From positions 74,946,593-75,010,592 of the forward strand of contig OW388289.1 in NCBI GenBank assembly GCA_936450465.1: a stretch of 64,000 nucleotides of DNA, in the 5' to 3' direction. Below are positions 49,531-61,190 of this stretch, piece after piece (the stretch's first letter is position 1; every line of letters begins with the position of its first letter). The stretch comes from Gibbula magus. Its lineage: Eukaryota > Mollusca > Gastropoda > Trochida > Trochidae. The notes below the pieces were generated by a model, which searched no databases, was not told the origin of the DNA, and saw nothing but the letters and a program-made list of their open reading frames with translations. Both the position numbers and the translations under genes were made by a program.

Positions 49531-49665
49531 GGATAATAAAGAAATTATTACACTCGAAAGTGTGTCATATGACTTTTACGAAACTCGTGCAAATTTATTC
49601 ACACTCGTTTCGTAAAAGTCATATGACACACTTCCTCGGGTAATAATCTCTATGTATTATTATCC
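49531..49665. mobile_element. MITE with long inverted ends, unit B (loop shortened)
   Basis: It has the same inverted ends as 24814-24983, but about 36 bp of the central loop (the GAGCGAGAGCGAGG segment and its surroundings) is missing. Confidence 0.8.
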
Positions 49666-52600
49666 ATATATGCTAAATTTACATTGCCAATTAATACGTG
49701 CATTTCATTTTGTTTATTTAAATATGTGATTGAGACCACGGATACGATAAACATGAACTGATCTTTCAGTACAGTGTCCACTGCCCTAATTCTCTTACTG
49801 TTTCCAGGGTCAATGATATAAATCCTTTGATGTGTCGTGTTGTTTTAGTGATGTTGTTACACGGATTAGTGTCTGGGTATCACTGAAGGTTTAACTCAGG
49901 TGCGAAAAGTGATCGAGATATGTTCACCAATGAGTGATTTAAACAGTTTTTACTTCCAGATGCTACAGAAAAGGGGGGTTGATATTTAACTAATCCACGT
50001 GATTGTTAATTGACGTAATTCCTCTATGTTCTACAAATGAGCACAATGTCCGCATAAATCCAACACATGTATATCCAACTGTCATTAAAACGTACCTAAA
50101 GAAAATAACACTTTTTTCTCCAACATGAATATTGTCTCTATAAATTCTTTTGAATAACAATAATTTGATGCGCCACTTCTATTCACTTCACTTGCATGAA
50201 TAGCACCACTCGTCATATAAATGAGTAAAACTAATACATTGAATGGAACTGAAATATTTTGGTAGATATTATTTAAGTACATGTACCCTTTCAAATTGCC
50301 GTTGACCTTCTCGTTTCAGACCTTCTTTTCTGAAAACATTCTGTGTCATGTGATCCAGAAACCAAACTCCATCTCCTCATTCCAGCCCCTTCGTTATGCT
50401 CTCAGTAGGCGTTTGGCCTTTCAACTTCATTAAATAGGCATGTCCATGCTACTTACATGTAATTGAACTTTCCATCCTTTTCTCGGGAGGCAATGTTAAT
50501 GTTGCTACTGCCATCCTCTGTTATTGTACATACATATCCCCCAGTGTCAGTGAGGTATTGGAGCCAAGTGAAGCAATCTGATTCGATACAGCTTCACCTA
50601 ATGGTTATCTGGTTAAACAGAGCCCTCGGATAACTTGATAAACTCTAGCCATCAGCCAACTATCCCTTGGAGAGGACACTAGAGCTGGAGTACACATGCT
50701 TCTTTATACTTGATAAGGTCAAGCGATATTGGTCTGGCCTCTCTTTCGTGATCTGTTTCTCAAAATACATTTTAGTTTGTTTATTATTGTTCTTAATGTT
50801 TACTGAATATTCTAAGTGTTCATCTTGCCTTGTATTTGTACATGGTCCACCGCAGAATATTCTTATGTTAAAATGTTACTTGAGGTCATTAATCTATATT
50901 GTCAGCACAACATTTACGAATTTGTCCTTATTCGTGTACTCGATGCTGCAGGAAGCACTAGGCTATTACTGACCCTTTATTCAGATTAATCAGTTAAGTA
51001 CATGTAGCACATTGCTTATACAATTTTATTTGGTTTGATACGTGCCAATTCAATGTGCTTAATTAAGTTCAAATCATGTCATTTGACTTTAACATTCATC
51101 CCCAAATACAATTAATTGATGTCAATAACATCGAGCAACGACCATATTAGACAAGCACAGAAGCTGAAATTGTCCCAATTACATGAATACTAGTTATACG
51201 ACCTACTAAAGACTGACACTCCAAAAATGTACTACTTGTTTCTAAAAGTACACAGAATAGTTGAATCACGTCATCCATATGACGACCTTTCACCATTGTA
51301 GTGACACCTTGCAAACCTAGTTATCATTAATTTGATAATGTTCAGCAGTCGTCAGTATTTTTCGATAATAACATAGATGACGTTTGTGGTATGTGACTCT
51401 AATTTAAAACAACACTCGTAATTCCCCTTTAACGACTGCTGCCTAGGTCTTGTTTTACGGTGTGGTAAACTTGGTTGTTTAGAGATGACGCAACTTTGTG
51501 CATGATCAACGTTTTGCTTTCACAATAGCAATGTTTTATTCTCCTTATCATCAGTTTCTGCTGGTATGACAAGCAAATAAGAGCGTCCTTTAAAATGTTT
51601 AAGAAGAGGTATGTCGAATAAATTTATAATTTAGTATTGAAAATGAATTAGATCTTTGACATTATCAGAGTTTACGTTGCTTAAGTTTGGAGTTATGAGG
51701 TTGTGTAGGAGGCTGATAAACGTGTCACTGTGAGGTGTAACGTTACTCCCAGTCTGTAGATAGTTGAGTCTTGTTTCCACAACCCATGAATGCTGGTGCT
51801 ATTAACAACTCCCGCATGTCGTCAACACCTTGTTTGCGTTGTCTGAAGTTTAAACAGCTCTTTCTAAATCACGATATAAATTAATCAGACACAAAATGGT
51901 TTGTCAAGCGGTTGCAATATTTGTGTACATAACATTCATATTGGTATTAGTAAATATGTATATTGTATATAGCAATAGCTTCATACATTCAAGAATTCGT
52001 ACAAATGTATATCCTAATTAAAGGGGGGCAAACAGGTTAGATGCGAGATTATTTCCATTTAAGAGTTCACAGTTTATTGTCAACTGAGAAATGATGCCAT
52101 CCATTTAAACTCACAACCGATATACAGTGTTATTTCAATCACAGATGTCCCCAGGACTTCATTCTGTAGTTGATAACAAACCGCCCATTTTTACATCATT
52201 GAAGACAGGTGATTGAGTTATAATGGTGAGTTATGACTAAATTAATCATGATAAAGTAGTTTAACAAATAAACAAACATAATAAAATGGATTTAACTACC
52301 ATTGACGGCATGAAGAAGACGTATTTGAAAAGCAGAACTATTTATCCGAAAATCATTGAACATATCATATAAGACTGAAACAGACTCTACAGCATGCCTT
52401 CAGAAGCCAATTAAACTAAATTTACATTGTTTAAACATAATTTTTCATATTACACACGTTTTAAAAACTCGTTGTTTTAGATTAGATACAGCACGAGCCT
52501 GTGGACACTGGTGCTTTATAAATATCCATCATAATCATCATCATGAGATAGAGGCCTAGGCTATTATTGGCTTCTTTAATGACGTCATACAGTAATAATG

Positions 52601-55600
52601 TGTTAACAAAATGAAGTCCAAGAAAGGAATTTATGTCGACAGCATATTTTATAAATTACATTTATCCTTCATTTACAATTAATGTCTGGCCAAAAAAACT
52701 TTTGAAAATGAGATTTCAGCACCCTAATGTATTTGAACCTTTGACATAACGATAAAAAGAACCATACTATGATGTATGAAATCGTGAGAACTTATTTATA
52801 AAACATTTGTATATTAAAGACAATCAAAATAGACTATCTCTGGCAGTTTTATGTTTTTGGTAGCTATAGTTTATAATCACACCATGTTTAGACAGTCCTA
52901 TATACATGTGGTCTAGAATGTTAACATTTTGGAACACATCATTCATCATCAGATAGCGAAGCAGGGAAAAAGTAACCACATGAATACAGCGCATATTTGT
53001 ATTGCTGTACCATTCGATTTTTGTAAAGTTCCTTTTTATCTACTATACTCGTGAGACACAAATAAACTTCACTCAAATGCCATCAAAAGGTATTACATTC
53101 TGTTGATTTTCATTCAAACTGGTCCAAAGTTCAATAGACATCCAAACTTGCATGTCATGACTCGAGTGGACATGTCTGAACAGCGCAGTGGTAATTCGTT
53201 TGGACTATTTTGACAGAAAGTTACCGTATATTACAGGATATAAATTATCAAATTGATACTAAAAATTACGGGTTAAAAGAATGGGGTCGACAGATTCTGG
53301 AGTTGTATGTTTCAGACCTAAAAATCTAGGTCAGGTGACAATGATCGTTTATGTTCAGTTTTGATTTTGAGAAATTGGAAAACTTTTTCTATATTTAGAC
53401 TAGAACTAATTGAGAACTACCTTTGTGATTGGTGAAGAAAATGACACGTCATTGGGTTGTCGTAGTACAGTCACATTGTTTTATAACTTATTATTGTCAT
53501 TATAAATTATTGATAAATGCTTCATTTTTCTAATATCAATTAGTTTTACACTTGTGTATGAAAAAAATTAAATATTACAGTAGTTCTAAAATTGTATTAC
53601 ATTTTCAAACTCAAATTATGTTGGTAATAATTAGTTATGCAGTCCAATTGTAACACCATTTTGTTCAGAATTAAATATTATACCAGAAAAAATTAAGATG
53701 ATGATATGTGTTTTTCTTTCAGAAAACAAGAGCCTTTCATAAACGATCTCCATTGTATTTATAAAATGTCGACGTAATTTGTAACAATGGATTTTATTCA
53801 ATGAACAATGCAATACTTCTAAAATAATGCATCAATTGTAATAAAATTTACACAAAAGCTGAAAATATCTCTTCATTTTTCTGTGTTCCAAATATGAGCA
53901 TATGGCATTACAGTTTTTATATATTTCAACGTCATACATTTATCGATATCGTGAAACATGACAGTCAACAAACACTCATCGCTTATCATTGTTATGCATT
54001 TCCTTTTGCAGATTACAGATTTGTTCAAATCAATAAATCTAATAATCACTTTGTAAATCTTCCATTTAAAACCGAAGTTAGGACAAATTTTCCCAATTGT
54101 CTGTTTTAGATTTTATGTAAAAATCATCTTGAAAACTTGAAAAAATACAATAAAAATTTCGGTTCGGTAGCTTTGTCATTGATGTCAGCAATGTCACATG
54201 ATTAACTCGACTGTACAAAATTGATCATGTCACCAACAGTGTTTCGTTTGACACTAAACTGTAAATTCGCCGATTTGTTCACATTTATTCTTTGAAATAT
54301 ATTTGTTTGTTATTCTTGTTAATTTCATGGATGAACGTGCATTCATTTATTTTATATCAGACCAATGACATCCATTTGCAATGAATTCGAACTGACATGT
54401 CCATCTATGATTTCGTTTGAAAACGGGTATAATTTCTATCAAATTTCATTTGCATTTGCATTTAGCAATTGTATTCATACAATTATTTTACATACACGAG
54501 ACTTGTTAATTTGTAATTTATGTTTAAGCGAAATGGGGTGATTGTTTCACGGCTGTACTTCAACTTCGCATATTGGAAAGTCGGTCCATGTCATGTCAAA
54601 CACATTTCGTACTTAGAATGTAAACTCATACATGATCATATGTTGTGATAATGGTAGGATATTTTTCATATATGTATGGCTATAATCAAAATCCAAATTT
54701 ACTCACAGAGATTTTAATCGTAAAAACATTGTTACATCCGGGGGCTGGGTTGACTTATGCAAATTTATCGGGTCATGAACAGAGACTCTACGAACTAGTG
54801 AAATAATTATTACAACCACATTATTTATTTTTTTTATTTCTGTTACAGAAAATGTGAACTTTTTCATGAATCAGGGAACTTCGTCGCACACTTTTGTCGT
54901 ATGGATGTCAAAGGGTCTAAAGTCACTGACGATCAATACGTAAATACCACCCTGGCTGCATATGTGGCCTGCAGCAACGAACATCTTAATAAATGACAAA
55001 TTAAAAGACATGGTTATACACAGTAAATAAACATTCCTTCCATTATTTCAAAACAAAATATGAACAGCGTAATTAATTACTTAAATAACTTAAATATCAC
55101 TAACTTTCCTGTGTTCAAGTTTAAAATTGATTGAATATTGTTGTGATTCGGATTGGTTATTTTACAGTCTAGTAATGTTTGATGAAATTACAATTAAGAA
55201 TTCATGGCACAGGTAAAGTCCGCTTGAACCTTTGTATTCTAAAAAATTAAATTGACTCAGCAAAGTTAGTATTGAATCAGGATTTCAATACACGATGAGT
55301 CAATTTGATTACAAGATGACAAGCAGTGTTTGCTCTTTGAGTGTCCAGGGTTTAATCTAGCTGTATTTTGAGTTATTTGAATGTTTTCGACTGAGTCGAC
55401 TTGTTTAACAATTGAAATTATTTGTGCAGTTCATCTGTTATTTTTATTGTTGATAGATGGTGTTGAACTATTGAAGAACCGAACCGAAATTTACCGAACC
55501 GGGAGGTCGATCTGTATCGCAATACGTACCAAACCGTGGCATAGGCATACCGTTTCATCCCTATTATTCATATCATGGAAATATGACATGTTTTTAATTT

Positions 55601-58600
55601 GTAAGTGAATTATTTTCTTAAATAATTCGTTTTCCATCTATTTCCTATGATTTGTACTTCATGGCACCTTTTAAAGTTGTAGTAAAGTTATTTACAGGGA
55701 AAGACACACTTTTTATCATGCAAAAAAAACCTCATGCAAAATTTCAAATTATACTTGTCTTCATTTTCGGAGACAATATCGCTGACACTGTTTCCGAAAT
55801 ATAGATCAAGCTTAGTAGTTTCTTGTATAGGTGGGGTTCATTTGATGAAAGCATTAAAGGTCACATTCTAGGTAAACATAACATTCTACATAAGGTCACT
55901 TCTTTAAGGAGGATTGTTTAAGTGACCAATAACCACCTTTGTAGTTTAAAAATGTTCTAAAACTACATCTTACAAATAAATGTTGATGAATTCGATTGTT
56001 TAAACATCATTACGGGTAAAAATGAGTTATAGACTTTGAGATAAGGGTTAATCTGCTTCTTCTGCAGAACCTGTATGAATGATATTACTAACTTAATTGT
56101 GTACAAGTCCAATTGCATCATATTCCATTAAAAAACATAACACATGATGCTTGCAGGTTGATTTTCCGTTTTTATGTAGACAGTTACATTTTCTTTCTGT
56201 TGACATGTGACATTTTTTAAATTCTAAATTATTTTTCGACATGACATGTAACAGGTTCCACAAATGTAGTGATAACATACAATAGTGATGACTTGAAATG
56301 AGTTGATATTGTTTACATCATTTAATTGAAAATATCTAAATGTATCAAAGAAAAGTTTGTTGATGACTGCCAACTTCTGGTTTAGCACAAGCAGTCCTTA
56401 CTCCCTGTAATCTCAGATGTGCTGTTTTATAAATGGACATTTATGTCTTACAGACTTAATTTCCTACTTGGAGTAGAATAGCAGAACTATAGCCAGATGT
56501 ATCGGTCTATCAGTTTTCCTCAATGGTCAACTGAATAAGATTAACGAAAATACTCTCCCTAGGTTCTGACAGTAAAACATGTATTATATCTATATTAAGG
56601 AGATATGGGACAATGAAATAAAATATGTTAGAATTCCCTTTTTTCAAAGAATCAAGTTTATTATGTCTTTTATGCACACATGAAAGAAAATTTTGAGGTT
56701 ACTGAACAATTTAAAGAGTTATCATCATTAATAATAATGCTCCCGTCGGCAAATTACACTACTTTTAAGGAGAGATGGGACGATGAAACAAAATATTTTA
56801 GAATTCGTTTATTTTTTCAAATTAGCAGGTTTATTGTCTCTTTTTTCCCAAAGTGTAAGAAAATTTGGGGGTCACCGAACGATTTAAAGAGTTATCGGCA
56901 TTATTAATAATACTCCTGTCGGCAAATTACCCCATTTTTGACTGATTTGATGTATTAAGATGAAGCGCTCGCTTTCAACGAATAAGCTCAGAATCCTTTC
57001 AAATACATTTCAGTTACATACGGGGATACATAGCAGGTCTATATTTTGAAAATTAATGACATTGGAAAGAGAAACAAAATTAAATTAAGCACTTTTTAAT
57101 TAAAAATGGCATTTTTCTCATCGTTTTTCGCACATCGAGCAGGAATTCTCACTGACACACGTATTTTTAGATATTTCTAAAAATGCAATATAATGTGCAC
57201 ATTTGAATAAACAAACGATTTCAGAAATAAAAATAGCGGGTCACTGGAGGTTTTTCATCACATTTACGTCATTTTTAAAATTACCTTCATAAACGTAAAA
57301 ACCTAAACCTAACGTCACGGCAATTTTGATGGTTTCAAATGTAACTTTGACAGCCTATCGTGTAATCATTATTGAACATACTATCAATCTAATTGATTAT
57401 ACCAGGCGATTTAAATTCGTCAGTAACTAAAGATACGTATGTAATTTGAATAACACACACAGTAACACATTTACCGCGAATATAGGTGACGATAACATTA
57501 TGCGTCATGTCGTAAAATGATCGTTAAAAAGGTGTTACGGAAAATTTAAGCACTGTCCGTTAGTGTATGGATAAGCGTATGCCCCAAACAACGTAATCCA
57601 TATATTTTTAGACTTATTCACTACAAAAATGTGTTGTCTCAAAATGTTACCGTAAGCGAGTTTGATTTCTGGAACCCATCTCTCCTTAACCAATTTGATC
57701 TACTTAAATATATTAATGAAGCATGAGCTTTCAGTGAATAAACTCAGGATCAGTTTAAATACATATTAATCACATACACGTATAGCAAGTTTATATTTTG
57801 AAAACCAAAGACTGTGTTATGAGAAACACAATTCAATTAAGCACTTTTTGAAGAAAAATCATAATTTATATCATCGTTTTTCGCATATTCAACAGGATTT
57901 ACACACATATTTTAGATATCGTTAAAATGTAATACGACATGCGCAGTTGCATGATCAAACGCATTCAGTGATAATAATAGAGGGTCACTAAACGTTTTCC
58001 ATCATTTCAACCTCATTTTTTAATTTCCCTTCTTAAACATAAAAACCTGACGTCACAGCAGTTTTGATCAATTTAAGTGTACATGACTACCTAGCGTGTA
58101 ATTATTATTTAATAAACTATCAGTCTAAGAGTGCACAGAGAAAGATCAACTATCAGTTAATCATACAAGGAAATTCATCACAAGTTTGAGATATTTATGT
58201 AATTTGGAATAACACTCACGAATATAGCTGATGGCAACGACGTGCAAGCTGTCGTAAAATGACGTTAAAACAGTGTGACTGTCAATTTTAAGTGATTTCC
58301 TTTATAGTATGTATAAGCCTCTACTTTCACATGTATAGTGATCAAAATGTTGTTAATTATATACATGTCTATTTTCTTGACTGTGCATGCAGCACAACTT
58401 ATTAGGAAACAGTGGAGAGTGGAGAGCTCCTGATATGCTGCCTCACAGCGCAAGGCTCATCCCATCCTTAAGAGGATTTGTAGTTTTAAATTGATACCAA
58501 TTTGTGTTGATGTGTACAATTTCAGTGGAATTAAACCCTTTGTTTTCTCGAACAGAATGTGTGCTGGGTTTGATTGCTCAGAATGGGAAAACATACAGGA

Positions 58601-60286
58601 CGAAATGACAGGTCCCGAGGGGACAGTTAATAGGTCTCAATATCTCTCAATATGACTACCACCTGTTCACTGGTCCTCTTATATGCTCTCAATAGCTGCA
58701 ACAGCTCGTCTCATTTAGATAATAATCACATCACAAGTATTAATCATGAAGGAAATAACTTTCCAATTTTGGCTAATGAGTTTTGTATCAGCAAATAGAT
58801 TGTATTGAACCAAAGTTGCTCATGCATCATGCAGCATCAGAAGATACTGCTAAGACTTGTTGGAATGGTAATCATACAATGTAATTAAACCCCTAAGCTA
58901 TCCGTTTATGATCAACAATCCGCGTTGAATTATCTTGTACGACCTTTACCATCTCATTTGTAGAAGATTTGCATAACTGCGCTGAGTTACCTAGTGATTT
59001 ATATTCCATTTAGATCAAACATGATTAAATAATCTGTTTTCACGAATTTTTCTCTTTTAAACTAAAGCTCCTTCTAAAAACCGGTAATTGAAAACATCAA
59101 TTTCAGTTTTTAAAGATTGAGAAAGTGGCAAAAATGCTTAGATGATGTTGAAAAATATTGTGTTCAGCGACGTATCATATTTAGATATTTGACAAGAAGG
59201 AATTGTCACCTTCACAGTGTCAAGTTCACAAAATATTTTAAAAACGTTTCAATGTTAATAAATGATTATATAACTGAGTGTATGTTCTATATACTTACAG
59301 TAACAGTTAAACAAGCCTATTGGCAGTGTATGCATGTATTTGCAGAACTGTCAATACATCATTTTGTTTTGTAACTAACTGTCTGTACGAAATCGACACC
59401 ATTTCATAAGATTAAAAAGTCGCATCCTCCTGTTACCATAGCAGTCACCTACTTATCTGAGTGAAAACTTGACAACTGTCTGTGTCAGCGACAATTCGCA
59501 GACTCAGCATAGGAGTGCCAACCCACTACCAAGTATATCGCATGTACTGAACTGGCATCATGTGTGTTCTTTTGATGGTATCATTGGCAGGAGGTGCGGA
59601 ACCAGGTTAGACTGGGTATTCTAGAGAGTCGCATATTAATACTATACAATTGTTAACGTAATAGATAAGTACAATACAACATCTTAAACATTAATGTTGT
59701 ACTTAAACTAAAGTATCTGTTTGACGATGATATGAAGTGAAATATTAAACGAATAAAGGACGTTAATTAACTTCATAATTACTTCAAAGTGACCGTATTC
59801 TCATAAAATCTGTTATCCATTGATCAGTTAACTTAATAACTACATTCTCATTTGATTCTAAAACTGACTAAAGGTATACACTTTTATGGATAAAGTGTCA
59901 ATTAAAGGTATTATGGACCAAAATAATTCAGAAAATATCTAAGTCAATATACTTCTAACACAGGTATATAAATTTGTACAAAATATTTTATCTTAAAATC
60001 GTCCATGTCATGTTATCACAATGATTTAAGTGATGGTGTATACCATAGCATTACAGTGATGTTACAATATTATCATCTTATGCATCCATAACAAAATTAT
60101 ACATGATGATAGTTATGTATAAATTGTAACAATTTGTATACATTGAGAATAATTGAAAATGATGAGAAATAAAACAGACATACAGTACCATCTTCTATTT
60201 GAAATGAAAGAACCAACGACAAGTTATAAAACATATTATTACCCATATGGTTGAAAATAACGTTAATAAATAATGTTAATATTATT

Positions 60287-60394
60287 GATATGAGCACATG
60301 TGCACATATCAGGTTTGCCTAGCAACCATTGTTTCACCGTGACCTCCCGTATTTTGTCGTCTGTGACGTCATAAAACGATTGTTCGTGACGTCA
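60287..60394. promoter_or_regulatory. Twin CRE plus X-box-like cluster (unit C)
   Basis: The palindrome (60287-60310), GTTTGCCTAGCAACC (60313-60327) and TGACGTCA at 60364-60371 and 60387-60394 are all preserved, with the same spacing as in unit B. Confidence 0.4.
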
Positions 60395-60465
60395 CTGTAG
60401 CTAGCCGTCGCAAGAGAAGTGGGCCGTTTCCTGGTTATTTTTACGCGAATTAAATGGAATAAAAT

Positions 60466-60636
60466 GGATAATAAAGAAATTATTACACTCGAAAGTGTGT
60501 CATATGACTTTTACGAAACTCGTGCAAATGTATGTATAACCCTCGCTCTCGCTCGGGAAATACAAAAATTCACACTCGTTTCGTAAAAGTCATATGACAC
60601 ACTTCCTCGGGTAATAATCTCTATGTATTATTATCC
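60466..60636. mobile_element. MITE with long inverted ends, unit C (full loop)
   Basis: It has the same ends as the copies in A and B. The loop retains the CCTCGCTCTCGCTCGGG segment missing from B. Confidence 0.82.
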
Positions 60637-61190
60637 ATATATGCTAAATTTACATTGCCAATTTATACGTGCATTTCATTTTGTTTATTTAAATATGTGA
60701 TTGAGACCACGGATACGATAAACATGAACTGATCTTTCAGTACAGTGTCCACTGCCCTAATTCTCTTACTGTTTCCAGGGTCAATGATATAAATCCTTTG
60801 ATGTGTCGTGTTGTTTTAGTGATGTTGTTACACGGATTAGTGTCTGGGTATCACTGAAGGTTTAACTCAGGTGCGAAAAGTGATCGAGATATGTTCACCA
60901 ATGAGTGATTTAAACAGTTTTTACTTCCAGATGCTACAGAAAAGGGGGATTGATATTTAACTAATCCACGTGATTGTTAATTGACGTAATTCCTCTATTT
61001 TCTAGAAATGAGCACAATGTCCGCATAAATCCACATGTATATCCAACTGTCAATAAAACGTACCTAAAGAAAATAACACTTTTTTCTCCAACATGAATAT
61101 TGTCTCTATAAATTCTTTTGAATAACAATAATTTGATGCGCCACTTCTATTCACTTCACTTGCATGAATAGCACCACTCGTCATATAAAT

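Larger units (their letters stand above)
39106..50222 (+). repeat. Macrorepeat unit B
   Basis: Using the anchor GAGTAAAACTAATACATT, B starts at 39121 and C at 50223, a period of 11102 bp. Landmarks in order are a block around 39240-39880, a SINE-like tail near 41345-41430, an extra 0.5 kb absent from copy A (41524-42018), an inverted repeat at 44300-44314/44351-44365, a hAT-like end near 44533-44622, two diverged internal duplicates (about 46005-46610 and 46760-47345), a CRE/X-box cluster, and a MITE. The longest frames are broken or shifted in other copies (for example the frame at 50667-50972 has a stop in B), so the unit appears non-coding. Confidence 0.93.
50223..61190 (+). repeat. Macrorepeat unit C
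   Basis: The anchor occurs at 50223 and again at 61191, a period of 10968 bp. C is close to B by eye over long stretches, with scattered substitutions. The shorter period is explained in part by a 156-bp deletion relative to B (B 42371-42526) between AGTCA direct repeats, at C about 53470. It otherwise contains the same landmarks as B, including the CRE/X-box cluster and the MITE. Confidence 0.93.

Noticed and set aside
39106..50222. Unit B as an LTR retrotransposon sharing LTRs in tandem
   Set aside because: No TG..CA bounded direct repeats, primer-binding site, or Gag/Pol motifs were found anywhere in the unit.
50667..50972. A 101-residue hydrophobic open frame shared by copies A, B, C and D
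   Set aside because: In unit B the frame has a stop at the TCTTGAGAT change, in D it ends early, and F differs. No preference for silent changes is apparent. Likely chance in an AT-rich repeat.
58265..58453. A 62-residue frame (beginning MRCEAAYQEL) seen in several unit copies
   Set aside because: It is short, in some copies extended or altered by indels, and has no recognised motif. It recurs because the DNA is repeated.
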